A stretch of 64,000 nucleotides of DNA, from positions 62,001-126,000 of the forward strand of contig JAIQDT010004237.1 in assembly GCA_021521415.1 (NCBI GenBank), written 5' to 3'. Source of the stretch: Bidens hawaiensis. Its lineage: Eukaryota; Streptophyta; Magnoliopsida; Asterales; Asteraceae. Position 1 is the stretch's first letter, and each line of letters opens with the position of its first letter. Of this stretch, positions 33,641-44,839 are shown piece after piece. The position numbers and the translations under genes were made by a program. The notes under the pieces are model-generated. The model had not been told where the DNA came from, ran no database searches, and worked only from the letters and a program-made list of their open reading frames with translations.

Positions 33641-34690
33641 ATAGCATATTACGTATAATAATATATTGAGATACCTTGGCTTTGAAAGCTATGGGATTTT
33701 TGCCTTTTGGGATCTCCCCGTCTTGAATATACTTCGTTATCAGAAGGATCCAGGATGAATGAGCACGAGGGTGATCCTTAGGATCCATAAGTACATTCCC
33801 ATCTACCTCCATTGCTTTGAGTTCCTCGATTGCAGTAGAAAAGACATGAATGATAGGAACCTTCATGTTCTCGGGGAGCTTCAAAGCTGAGGCCAGGTTT
33901 TCCAAGGCATCAGCCCCTATATTCTCTACTCTAGGTACCTGCGTAATATTAAAATACTCGAAGGATCCTGCAAAATCCTTTACTATATCTAAATATTTCA
34001 TTAATTTTTCACTTTTGACTACATATGAGCCATTAAAATGATTAGCAATTAATAATAAATCTATAAAAATTTGAAGATACCTAATTTTCTTACCTTTGGC
34101 TAGTTGTATACCCGCAATGAGTACCTCATATTCTGCCTCAATGTTAGTGGCCTGGAATTCACAAGCTATCGAGTGGGGTAGTATGTCCCCCTGTGGCGAT
34201 TTTAGTTGTATTCCTAATCCTTTTCCTTTAACGTTTGAGACTCCATCAGTGAAGAGTGTCCAAGTATCCTTAGTTTCTTCAAGCTGTTGGACTTCAAGAT
34301 TGGCTTGTTTTTCTATGTCACTACTGAAATCAGCCACAAAGTCTGCTAGGGACTGTGACTTGATTGCGTTTCTAAGCTCATATTGAATATCATAAGCATT
34401 CAGTTTACAACCCATTTAGCCATTCTACATGACATTTCTAGTTTTTTAAGGACATTATTTATAGGGTAATTGGTTTTTACAATGATAATATGAGTTTCAA
34501 AATAATGTCGTAACTTAGTTGAAGCCATAATTAGAGCAAGAATAAGTTTTTCTAGGTGAGAATACCCGGATTTTGCATCAAGGAGACTTTTACTTATATA
34601 GTAAATTGGATGCTGGTTACCTTCGTGATTCTTTACTAGGACTGCGCTTAGAGCAGTGAGAGAGACGGCTAGGTAAAGGATCAAGACCAC
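33641..34690 (-). pseudogene. Tat-D RNase H and additional RNase H
   Basis: The 96-residue frame at 34690 is the RT-type RNase H (HPIYYISKSLLDAKSGYSHLEK, STKLRHYFETHIIIVKTN). The 328-residue frame from 34415 holds the linker DFVADFSSDIEKQ, then the additional RNase H (WTLFTDGVSNVKGKGLGIQL, CEFQATNIEAEYEVLIAG, PRVENIGADALENLASAL). The usual TDGAS Asp and EAEY Glu are present. Confidence 0.88.
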
Positions 34691-34827
34691 TTCCTTATAA
34701 TCCTCTGGGACTCTTGTATTTCAACTACAATTGGGACTCTACCATTAGGATCCTCTGGATGCAAGACCACTTCCTTGGAATATTGTTCCTTAGCCTCCAT
34801 GACATTTCTTCTTGCTTTCTATAATTG
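34691..34827 (-). other. Tat-D deletion junction where RT is missing
   Basis: Protease runs within ~140 bp into RNase H. About 1.2-1.5 kb of RT found in related elements is absent. CAAGACCACTTCCTT occurs on both sides (34683 and 34758 regions), so deletion between short repeats is plausible. Confidence 0.75.
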
Positions 34828-35258
34828 CTATTCTTCCCTTAGCTTTTTTGTAAGCTTCATTGAAGAAGTATAGCAATCCTTAGCGTCGTGTTGTTCGCTT
34901 TCTATCTTCGCTATTCCCCATGGGGTAGGTAGCTTCACACATAGGTGGTAAGTAGAGGGAACTGCCTTTATTTCATGTATCCAAGGCATGCCAAGAATAA
35001 TATTGCAAAAACACAAGGTATCGATAACACAAAATTTTTGATTAGAATTTACTCCCTCTGTATATATGGGGAGTTTGATGTCCCTCAATGTATTCTTTGT
35101 TTCCCAACTGAATCCTGCAAGAACTAAGGATCGTGGGACAATTTCCAACTCAGGGATATTCATCCTTCTGAGAACTTCCAATTGGATTATGTTAACTGAA
35201 CTTCCTCCATCAATGAGGATCCAGCGAACATAATGGTTAGAATAAAATAAAGTAATGA
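34828..35258 (-). pseudogene. Tat-D protease
   Basis: Frame at 35181 begins after the active site; the DGGSSVN-type loop lies just upstream in decayed text near 35200. It has VLAGFSWETKNTLRDIKLPIY and IILGMPWIHEIKAVPS and ends in DAKDCYTSSMK. A frameshift near 35230 separates it from gag. Confidence 0.85.
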
Positions 35259-37435
35259 CTAAACTGTCATGATGAGGATCCTGGACATTGATTCGATCAT
35301 CCTCATCGAAGGAGATAATTCTTTACTGGCTGTTATAGAAGTCTTGATTGGCCTTTCACCATTTTCCAGTTTGCATTCTTTGGCATACTTCTTTGCAACA
35401 GAATAAGAAGTTCTGCATATATCAGATCCTCCAAAGATCATGTTGATAACTTGAGTGTCTGGGGGAGGTGGAGCAGCCTTTTCCGGAACTGGTTCAGGAT
35501 CCTGGTTCCTGGGCTTTTTTTCTTCCAAATAGCTCCTTAAGTTGACCCTTGCTGAGGAGGTAATTTATCTCCTTTCTCAAGGCTATGCAATCTTCTGTCA
35601 TATGGCCGAAGTCTTCGTGAAAGGCACACCATTTCGATTTGTCTTTGGGGGGTGGTGCCTTCTCATTTTTCCTTGGCCATCTTGCTATGTCGCCCAAGTT
35701 CGTAACAGCAAGCATCACCCCTCCCATATATACGGAGAAGCAATAATCAAATATTCTTGGACAATCTTCATCATCCTCCTCCTCCTCTACAGCGTTAATC
35801 TTTTGGCCATTTAGTTTATTGTATGGCTTAGAGTTGCTGTCCCTGAAGTAGGATCCTTGTTTCTTTCCTTGAGATTCATTTTTCACCGGAGTGCTCAGTT
35901 GATCTTGTATTCTTTGATCCTCCTCAAACCTGATAAATCTTAAAGCTCTGTTTCGGACTTCATTTAAATTCCTGCAAGGGGTCATCACAAGATCTTGATA
36001 AAATGGTGAGTCCTTTTGTATCCCCATTTTGATGCCTCAACATCTGTCGGGACATCCAAATTTGGAATTTCCAAAGCCTCTCTTCCAAACCTTGTCAGGA
36101 ACTGCTTAAGAGGTTCCCCACGAGGTTGGACAACTCTATATAAATCACTAGTCAATTTTTCAAAGGATCTACTACGTGAGAATTGACTATTAAACAGATT
36201 AATCAAATAGGAAAAGGAAGTAATAGAGTAAGGAGGAAGACTTAGCAGCCATTTAAGGGCGGATCCAGTAAGGGTTGAGCCAAAGCCCTTACACAAGCAA
36301 GCTTCCTTCAACCTATCTGGAATCGGGTTGATTTCCATTCTTTCGCGATATAAGGCTACATGTTCCTCAGGATCCGTGGACACATCATATAACTTCATAC
36401 TAGGGGCAGCAAAGCGCTTTGGTATCTCAGCATCACAAATTGATGGAGCAAACCTGGATATGTTGTGGCTTCCTTCTGGTACTTCGGGAATATGTTTGAT
36501 GACTCCAGGCACACTCGATATCATATCCTTGAGCTTTTGTAGCTCACGGGCTATGGTGTGGTTGATCCTAGTATCCTGCATACCACCATGATTAGCGCCA
36601 AAAGATAATCATAAATATTACCTCTCGTGTGATCAAGAGATCTAGATCCATAGCTGCGTACGGGGTACACTATTTCAGCATCAACAGTTGGTCCAGCAGG
36701 AGCAGCAGTTTGCATGGGTATGAAGTCATCTTCATGGACCTCCAATGGCCTGGACCGGGGTTCCTTTAGAGGTTCTTTTCCATAAGGATAGTAGGATTCC
36801 GGATGCTGATGGATGATGGATTTTGTTTGGAAACCTAAGGATCCTGGTTGAAAGACTGAGGATCCTTGAAGTTGTTGGGTGGAGGATCCTTGACGGAATC
36901 CTAAGGGTTCAGGTTGGAATGCTGAGGATCCTTGCAAATGGTGATTGAGGGATATTAAAGGTTGGCCCGATGATCCTTGTTGAAGGATAGAGGATCCTTG
37001 TGAATATTGGTCAGAGAATTTTTTCTGGGAAAAGTCCTAGGATCCTTATTAAGGATAAGTGGATGCTGGGCACCTTTGATCCGGGAAATCCGGAGTGCTA
37101 AAATCAAGCATCCTCGGCATAATGGGGCTTGTGTTTTCAGCGGCCTTCTTGGTCCTCCTGATTTCCTCGATCTCGTAGAGGATCCTCTGGTTAGTCTTGT
37201 TTTGCTGCTCCATATAACTCTTCATCTGTGAACACAAAATAGAAACATCATTGTTAGCCGTTATCATTTGGGAGACAATAATGGATTTTGATCCGGAGAA
37301 AATAGCAGTCTCCTTCTTCTGAGCGACTGTTATAGGTTTTTGTGGCTTCGTAGTGCCAGGTAGCGGTGGCAGAGTCACTTGAGCCGAGACACTTGAAGCA
37401 GCGGTTGTAGGAATAGCTTTTCCTTGAGAGGCCAT
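35259..37435 (-). pseudogene. gag: Tat-D gag
   Basis: Start MASQGKAIPTTAA at 37435. The coiled coil QQNKTNQRILYEIEEIRRTKK is followed by a low-complexity part with repeated QGSSxFQPGSLGF-type units (36937-36780). Capsid-type text follows (RFAPSICDAEIPKRFAAPSMKLYDVSTDPEEHV; LPPYSITSFSYLINLFNSQF; PRGEPLKQFLTRFGREAL), and then the single zinc knuckle WCAFHEDFGHMTEDC (about 35600). Frameshifts near 36560, 36030 and 35510 break it into five frames. Confidence 0.88.
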
Positions 37436-37494
37436 TGAGTGAGTGATAATAAAGGATGGAATAAAGGTAACGATTTTTTGTGATTGAAGCACCA

Positions 37495-37516
37495 AAGGCC
37501 CCACGGTGGGCGCTAA
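37495..37516 (-). other. Tat-D primer binding site
   Basis: The minus strand reads AGCGCCCACCGTGGGGCC inside the LTR, equivalent to the Tat-A site with one changed base near its start. Confidence 0.82.
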
Positions 37517-37518
37517 AT

Positions 37519-38412
37519 TGTTTTGGTCAAAAATCTGTCTAAGGATCACGTAACCAAATTCGTAAGTGAGGATTGGTTCTAGTATGAACAAAATAATCAA
37601 AATAACAATTGTAGACAGTGAACACGAACATTTATACGAGGAAAAGCCCTTGGTAACTATCACTACCAACTATATTATCAATGAAAATAATGATTACATG
37701 TGATGAAATTCAGTTAGAAATGAATACAAAGATGTGTAGAATGATCTAAGTAAGCTATTTTGGTATGTTATGTGTTGTGTGTGTTTTCTAGCTTTGTTCA
37801 GTATATATAGAAGGAAATACAAATGACTAGTAACTAAAAATCCGGTTGTAATCTTCCATATCTTCTCTTGGCCTTTGCAAAATGGAGAAAACGTGTGTAA
37901 AGACTCGGTAAATGAGGCTTCCACAAATGTAGGACACGTAATTGACAAAATCAATCCCCTGCATATAAGATAGAAATATTTTCGGAGATAGCTATATTAA
38001 GGATCCTTGAACTGTACTGGATCCTTGGTCCTGGTAGCAGACATTTACGAGCGCTGAGGATAATTGATCTTCCAGGATAAAAGATCTCGGTCCCAACAGT
38101 TATGATCAGCCTTTTTTTAATATATAAATACCAAGGAAGATAACGTCTACTAACTAACTCCTATAAATCCGGCCACGTTCGTTTACTCTTTCATCTTGAC
38201 CATTTAGGAGCGTGGACAGCAAGGAAGACCCGTTAAAATATGCTCTCCGTAAAAGTAGGCTTTCTGGTAAGCACGTGTTTAACCTGCAAAAATAGATTAG
38301 AATATAACTGAAGTCGACTGTTGAGGATCCTTGATCCACCGAGAATCCTTAATCCTGGAAATAGTTGCCAAAAATAGCTGATCCTCAAGGATCAAGAATC
38401 CTGGTCCCAACA
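37519..38412 (-). repeat. Tat-D 5' LTR (composite)
   Basis: 894 bp with the same double-start layout as the 3' LTR: GGTCCCAACA occurs at about 38098 and again at 38412. A ~38-bp stretch with AACCTCGGGTAGTG found at 23810 is missing here (near 37660). GGATCC words cluster near both starts. Confidence 0.87.
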
Positions 38413-38417
38413 GGTAT
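38413..38417. repeat. Target-site duplication of Tat-D, right copy
   Basis: GGTAT. Same as 23639-23643. Confidence 0.85.
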
Positions 38418-38990
38418 AATGTCCCTCTGTGGCGCTTCTCGTATGATAACAAGCCCTGATCCAATTATATTGGATGCTCCGTCGGTGAGGATGATTCGTT
38501 CTTCTTTTTTCTCATCAGTCGCTGGACTTATAAATGTGCTTTTTGTTTGATATCACTACTGAAATCAGCCATAAAATTTGCTAGAGCTTTTGACATGATT
38601 GCTATTCTAGACTCATATATTATATTGTAAGCACTAAGTTTCACAAACCATTTAGCCATCCATCCTGAAATTTCTAGTTTTCTCAAAACACTCTTGATAG
38701 GATAATTAGTTATAACATGAATAACATGTATCTCAGAATAATGTCTAAGTTTAGTTGATGCCATGACTAATGCATGAATTAACTTTTCAAGTTGAGAATA
38801 CCTTGTCTCGGCATCTAATAGGTTTTTACTTACATAATAAATAGGATTTTGTTCACCTTCAGGATCCTAGACGAGCACATCACTTATGGTGGTCTTGGAT
38901 ATCGCCATGTATAAGGATAAAGGTTGATTGTTTTATGGCTTCATCAACAATTGTGCCGAGAATAGATATGTCTTCACTTCTTGTAATACC
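38418..38990 (-). pseudogene. Tat-H RNase H and start of the additional RNase H
   Basis: Minus-strand text LTDGASNIIGSGLVIIREAPQRDIIP (38413-38490) is the aRNH start; it continues at 23638. Upstream is the RNase H end with STKLRHYSEIHVIHVITNYPI and FMADFSSDI (38528-38764), then LLDAETRYSQLEKLI-like text. Confidence 0.82.
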
Positions 38991-39815
38991 TTCTCGTGTT
39001 GCTCATTCCGTTTGAACTTTTTATTCTTCTTTAGGATATCATAAAATTCTTTGCATCTTTTTGAGGATCTTGAAATAACCCTCTTAAGGGGTTGCCATTC
39101 TTACTGTTAATCTTTCAACATCCTTAGTATTTGTTGGAGAGTTTAGATTTAGGATTGCTTTAATCTATCTGGACTTACTTCTATTCCTCTTTTGGTGACC
39201 ATATATCCCAGGAATTTTCCTAGTTCTACACCAAAATGGCACTTCGAAGGATTCAACTTCATGTCGAATTTGTCTAGGACATAAATGCTTCTTGAAGATC
39301 CTTTAGATGATCCTCAAATCTTTTTATTTGACTACCATATCGTCAATGTAAACCTCCATCGTGTCCCCCTAGTGTGTCTTTGAACATCATGTTAATAAGT
39401 CTCTGTCCAAATAAAGGGAAGGATCCTTCGGGCATGCTTTGTTGAGGTCGGTGAAATCAACACAAACTCTCTATTTTCCGTTCTTCTTGGGTACCACTAC
39501 CACATTTGAGTAGCCTTTCTACCTCTTCTTGGATAATCGTGTTTTTCTCTGGTGCATACCTTCTTCACTTTTGGTGTATAGGCCTGAAACTGTTATCTAT
39601 ACAATGTTTATGAGTAATAATGTCTTTAGAAATATCTGTATGTCTTGGTGTTTCCAGGCGAAGGTGGATTTTCTTTCTTTCGAAAACTCTAGGATCCTTG
39701 ATTCAATATCTTCAAGGATACGGGATCCTAAAAATATCTTACTGTCAGTATCCTCAAGGCTTAGGATAACTTCTTTCACGTCTTGGTCGCTTTCTTATAA
39801 GACCTTGCGGTCATT
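38991..39815 (-). pseudogene. Tat-H RT, decayed
   Basis: No long frame, but the catalytic block MEVYIDDMVV is legible (about 39337-39366). It is followed by FDMKLNPSKCHFGVELGKFLGYMVTKRGIEVSPD, and preceded upstream by VVVPKKNGK-like text (39480-39500). Many indels. Confidence 0.75.
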
Positions 39816-40223
39816 TTACTTTAATTTCCATGTTGACTTTACGGGTGGTTTCATGGATGACGTATAACAATCCTTGGCTTCTTGCTGAGCACTTGCTATC
39901 TTCACCACTCCCCATAGGGTTGACATCTTGATAAACTGATGATACATCGAAGGTACTGCTTTCATATCATGGATCCATGGTCTTCCTAGAATAGCATTGT
40001 AACAAGATACCGAATCAATGACACAAACTACTTGAACTGAATTTACTCCTTCTATATAGATTGGTAGCTTGATTTCTCCGCTAACTTCCTCCATCGACCA
40101 GGATCCTTCATACATAATGGTTGACATGTGTAAGGTGATAATAATACCATCATGATGAGGATCCAAAATCTTTTCTTTGTATTCCTCTTCAAAGGTTATG
40201 ACTTTTTCGTCACTAAGAATCAT
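39816..40223 (-). pseudogene. Tat-H protease
   Basis: The frame keeps IKLPIYIEGVNSVQVVCVIDSVSCYNAILGRPWIH and EAKDCYTSSMK. The active-site loop before SWSMEEVSGE is lost by a deletion relative to Tat-A and Tat-D. Confidence 0.82.
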
Positions 40224-40628
40224 CGTTCTGGTAGGTCTGATTTCTTTCTCAGACTTGGATTCTTTAGCATGTACCTAGCTGCGGAGTAGGATGTACCACA
40301 TTTGTCGGATCCTCCTAATATAGGATTAACTATTCTTGTATCTAGAGGAGGAGATGGTGCCCTTTAGGCGGGATTGTTATCCTTTTGAATATTGTTCCCA
40401 TTCCATCCCAAGAAACCCTTCAAGTATCCTTTGCTCAAAATGTGACTTATTTCTCTTCTCTAAGTGATGCAATTTTCAGTTGTGCGGTTAAAAGTCTTCA
40501 TGATAATCACCCCATTTGGATTGGTCCTTCTAGGATGTTGATTTATCGTGTTTCCTAGGCCATTAAGCCTTATCTACAAGATCCTACATAGCAAAAATTA
40601 ATCCAAACATGGTTGGGATGAGGATTCT
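40224..40628 (-). pseudogene. Tat-H gag C-terminal fragment
   Basis: Degraded zinc-knuckle text (W.DYHEDF...) lies near 40460-40540, and a SKGYLKGFLGWNG-like end near 40410-40440. Copia-3 interrupts the rest at 40629. Confidence 0.6.
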
Positions 40629-41041
40629 TGTAGGTCCATGTAATGGATTGCTATAGAAGAAATCAGAAACTCTACGAGTGCAGAATCCCCTTAGTGATTG
40701 ATTACGAGTATTAATGTAAACAAGAACAATAGAACACAAAGGTTAAATCAAGCAATTGCTTGTATTGAATAACAACCCAGTATCTTTCAATACACTGCAA
40801 AAGCACTTCACAATTTCACGACTATCAGCGCTATCTCAAAACCCTAGGTCGAATATTTGTTTATATACCACATATCTTCTCCTATTACATAATAAGTGAA
40901 GTTATCACAACTTGGCGTAACCCCTAAGTTTTTGTATAGCCAACCCGTAAAAACTTAAAACATAAACCAAAACACATTGCTTATTACAAACAAGACTAAT
41001 AATAAACCTATGAACTACTGGCACACCAAAATGCACCAACA
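40629..41041 (-). repeat. Copia-3 3' LTR
   Basis: About 413 bp with TGTTGGTGCAT...GGACCTACA ends, as in Copia-1 but internally diverged. It lacks most GCGAAGTT words (only GTGAAGTT near 40907). The five bases before it, ATTCT, would be its target duplication. Confidence 0.82.
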
Positions 41042-41055
41042 CACTCCCCCTTGGC
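41042..41055 (-). other. Copia-3 polypurine tract
   Basis: GCCAAGGGGGAGTG on the minus strand, next to the LTR, matches Copia-1. Confidence 0.82.
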
Positions 41056-41083
41056 AGTAGCTTCATTTGTTTCTTGTTTTTCT

Positions 41084-42213
41084 TTAATATGCAATTACGT
41101 CATCTTTATTCAAGCAAGCAATCCCCGCATGCACTCCATGTCTCACCGACATCGAGAAAACCCTCGGGCACTTCTTCCCTTCTGACTTCCTTTCAAGAAT
41201 GTAAAAGATCTTGACATCATGGAGTACCTGCAAATCAGACTTAGAAAGATTTACCAAGTGCATAGGATCATACACCCTCAAAATATATTGCTCGTCCTTA
41301 TCTTCCATCACCACCTCGGTCGTCTCACTATCAACAACCTATAACTTCATATTCTTTAACACATCTTGAGGCATCGGCTTCATCGGTATATTCGTCAAGC
41401 ATCTAACGGGTTTGTATTTTACCATCATCCATGGTCTCTAGTTAGATCCAACTCCTCTCTCAACATCTTCAACATACTTACCCTTCTGAGGCTTGAGCAG
41501 AGTAAACTTCGTTTTCTTCACCACTTCACTCCAAATGATCTTCTTGACCTAATCAGCAAAATTATCTTTGCCCCTGTTGATCAAGTTCATCCTAGCCAAG
41601 TCCTTTACCTCACATTCAGGTAAAGTATTGAACGATCTCAAGTACCTAGGAAAGTACTGAATCCCATCATATTATTTAAACACAATCAGCTTCAATTTGT
41701 TATCATATATCCAACTAATAATACCACTCACTCAAACCCTTGATGTTATAAGACTTCTTGAACGTGAGGGGGACAACTAGTTTCTTTCGTTTCACAAACT
41801 AGATAGCACACCCTTCATTCCATTTGGGTTTCTCTTCCTATTCAATCTCATCAACTTCCTCATCAACCAATCTAGAAATATTATTTAAATCCACTGATTC
41901 AACACTATCAGGATTAACCCAAACTTGCTCACGAATAGGAGACAGTATAAAATGCTCTGTCCCTTCCTCAACTATCTCACCCTTCTTCCAAGGTGTCATC
42001 AATCACTATCTTCTCACCTATCTCTTTCATCTCATCTTCTTCTAACTCATGATCATCATCAGACATCACATCAAACTCATCTAAATTCTGAAGAGCACTA
42101 ATTTCTTCATCAACAACAATCGTATGATCACCACCAGCACCATCAAATCCCTATTTACTTGACTCCCCCTGAGTTGTAGCTTGAGTACCAAGAACTTGTG
42201 AAGTGCTTAACGT
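41084..42213 (-). pseudogene. Copia-3 extra ORF, C-terminal half
   Basis: It aligns with 2688-3750 of Copia-1. Shared text: VYDPMHLVNLSKSDLQVLHDVKIFYI, the acidic stretch near 41820-42120 and SVRHGVHAG at the end. Several stops and frameshifts. The solo LTR at 42219 separates it from the N-terminal half. Confidence 0.82.
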
Positions 42214-42218
42214 CTCAC
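42214..42218. repeat. Target-site duplication of the solo LTR, left copy
   Basis: CTCAC, repeated at 44835-44839. Confidence 0.92.
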
Positions 42219-44180
42219 TGTAACGCCCGTTAATTTTCGGTTTAATGATTAATATCGTGTAAAGTATGTGCAATTCTCGGGAGTTATCCGTCGTTCCTCG
42301 ATGACCTTATTATCCTTCTGGTATATTAAATTACTTAAGCTTTTCTTTCAAGTTGCCATATTCTTTAAATTGGAGGGGCTAGAGCGTAACGTTTATTTTT
42401 ATAAAACAAAATCTAACCCTAACCTCCCTTGCTGTCCGATCGGCACTTGTGCAGCCCCCACACCTGTGATTTTCTTCTTTCCAGCCAAGGTTTGAGCATA
42501 AAACATCAATTGAAGGTTAGTTCTACTATCCCCCAAGTCCTATACACCTTAATTGATCATATTAACGAACTTATTGGTCGTTAAGGTTGAGTTTTGATGA
42601 TAACAGTTTGTTGACAGATTCATATATGTTTATTGTAGGGTCTGTAACGCGATGATAATCCATTTTCTTCGATCGATTCTTGTATCCTTGATGTTCTAAT
42701 TTGACTAGTTTCCAGAAAAGTATAATATGTAATTTTTGGATGATATTTGAATGGTTTTTATGAATTTATAAGATCAAGTGTCAAAGCTGATACGGTATAA
42801 CGGATTTTGGTCTGTCTTCCCGACATCATAACTCTTTTTCAACAAGTCCAAATTAGTTGGTTCCACTTCAGGAACATAATATTTTGAGTTAAGGATCAAA
42901 CCCAATTGGAATCGTTTAATTTGGTTCGTTAATGAATTTTATAAAAATAAAACCATTTTGTTGCGCACTGAAATAGCTGCACATACCTTGCTGTGTTGTA
43001 GAAATTTTTATAATTTTTGTGTCCACTAGAAAAATATAATAAAAATATTTCTATAAACCTAAGACATTTATTAAAATTTAATAATTTATTTCAAAGGTTA
43101 TCCTATGTAATTAAATGCATCTTCGCATGCTAAAATCTGCACATTTTACTTGTTATTGATCGATAGGTTCGTTTTAGGCTTAACCGGTGGATGTTCAATT
43201 GTGTTATTGTCGAGGCTATTTGAAGTGAGTTTTTGCAACACAATCTTCCTAAGTATGTCCCGTATATCATACCTAAAAATCATGTTCATTGGTGTTTGTT
43301 AGATTGGTCAACTAGTTGTAGCTTGATTGTTAGTGTTTGGTTGACTAGAATTGTAGTTTGTTGCGTTTAACGCGAGGGTGGAAGTGATTAACGACCAATT
43401 CAGCTTGGGGGAACTTGGTTTGATGTAAGGACTGTTGAAAAATCATTTTTATAAGTTATGGGGCTAAATTGATTGTCGGTTACTCCAACGGGTCGGTACA
43501 ACGCGCAATTGCGTTTATTAAGTAGTTGGTGCGTTGTACTTGCGAGTTACCGACCCATTTGACTCATGTAGCGTCGTGTGGACTTTTTGGCTATGATTTT
43601 ATCATAATGGGTCCACACGGGGATGAGTTAGATGTTAACGGCCTAAACGACTCTTAAACGCGCGTATTGGTATCACCTAGTGCTTCTGGGGGTAATTTGG
43701 GAATTCTTTATTCCCGGGAGTATCTAAGGGTCGTATTAGTGAATGTGAGGCCTCGGGGGCTGTCATTATTTTGTTTGATGAGGTCGAGACTTTAGGTGAC
43801 CCGAACCCCGTTAGAACATCTCATAGGATAAATGAGTCATCTTGATGTCATTAGTATTGATTGAATGTAAACCGGCAGGTGTTAGTCTTGGGATTACATT
43901 GGGATTCTCTAGCTCGTGGTGAATCCGTGTCTCATGTCAGGTGAGTTCATGATGCCCCTTTTAACTCTTTTTAAGTTCTGGGCTAGCATGCACACCTAAA
44001 CGATTTTGCTGATGAAACATTTAAACTATTTTATATAGGCTTGCTCGTATATGGTAGGCCTTGGGATGTTATAGTATGAATGTATATATTATTGTATGGC
44101 CAATATTTGGCGATGTTAGTAGTCGTTATCGACTACGGATGTTACGTATGCCTACTTTGTGTTTGCATATGTTGATGAGA

Positions 44181-44255
44181 TGTTACGTGTTTGGGTTGTA
44201 CGTTTGCTCGACCCTGATGTTACGTGTTTGGGTTGTACGTTTGCTCGACCCTGAT
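44181..44255 (+). repeat. 35-bp tandem duplication in the solo LTR
   Basis: GTTACGTGTTTGGGTTGTAC plus GTTTGCTCGACCCTGAT occurs twice in tandem. Confidence 0.88.
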
Positions 44256-44270
44256 GTCTTTACTTGTATG

Positions 44271-44314
<44 letters not shown>
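44271..44314. repeat. (TA)n microsatellite
   Basis: About 44 bp of alternating TA in the solo LTR. The Tyr/Ile-repeat frames here are artefacts. Confidence 0.95.
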
Positions 44315-44318
<4 letters not shown>

Positions 44319-44834
44319 ATGCACTTATAAAGATGTTTATATGTAGGTTTGTATATGTATATATACATAAGGATGATTATTTATCGAAGATGATGGCCTA
44401 ATTGATGTATCCCTTTTATAGTTTAAAACCTTTGGGAATGACTATTATGATTATTAATATTGATGTTATTTATTAAAACTTGAACTCACTCAGCTCAAGC
44501 TGACTTTGTGTGCATGTTAGTGTGAGTTTCAGGTTAGGAAGAGGATGCCTTATCGCTTGGACGTGCACGAAGCTACTTGGACGGTGAAGGGCATACGTGG
44601 ATGGAATATTTTATTTTTGAACATTTTAATTTAAAAAGTTTTATAAACATAATTGAATTGGTTTTGGGTAATATTCCTGGAAATTTTGGGAAATTATTTT
44701 ATTAGTTATGTTTTCCGCTGAATTATACTCTGAGACAGTTATTTTAATGAAATGAATTGTGTTTAAGTTTAATTATTTTTACGAGTGTTTAGAATGAATA
44801 CCAACTGTGGGGTTCCCGGGGTTCGGACCTTACA

Positions 44835-44839
44835 CTCAC
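44835..44839. repeat. Target-site duplication of the solo LTR, right copy
   Basis: CTCAC. Confidence 0.92.

Larger units (their letters stand above)
23644..38412 (-). mobile_element. Tat-D: Tat-type Ty3/gypsy element lacking RT, with Copia-2 inside
   Basis: 5' LTR (38412-37519), primer site, gag, protease, RNase H, additional RNase H, integrase, antisense fragment, polypurine tract and 3' LTR (24583-23644) lie in minus-strand order. GGTAT flanks it, and it splits the Tat-H additional RNase H. RT is missing between protease and RNase H. Copia-2 interrupts its integrase at 33111, and the sequence between that point and the antisense gene is deleted. Confidence 0.9.
21702..40628 (-). mobile_element. 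Tat-H: decayed Tat-type Ty3/gypsy element that hosts Tat-D
   Basis: The right part (40628-38413) holds gag end, protease, RT, RNase H and the start of the additional RNase H. The left part (23638-21702) holds the end of the additional RNase H, integrase and 3' noncoding. The two halves join without loss once Tat-D (23644-38412) and one GGTAT are removed. Its gag is cut at 40628 by Copia-3, and its 3' end by Tat-A at 21701. Confidence 0.85.
42219..44834 (+). mobile_element. Solo LTR, 2616 bp, Ty3-type (probably chromovirus/Tekay-like)
   Basis: Starts TGTAACGCCCG, ends GGACCTTACA, flanked by CTCAC. No primer site, gag or pol lies inside, so unequal LTR recombination has removed the body. The interrupted Copia-3 gene continues on both sides exactly as in Copia-1 (CACTCCC...CTCAC|AACCTGCAG). 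A CTAACCCTAACC telobox lies near 42414. The Tekay-like assignment rests on the TGTAACxCCC start and large size only. Confidence 0.92.

Noticed and set aside
44061..44368. Frames with Tyr-Ile repeats
   Set aside because: Translation of the (TA)n microsatellite in the solo LTR.
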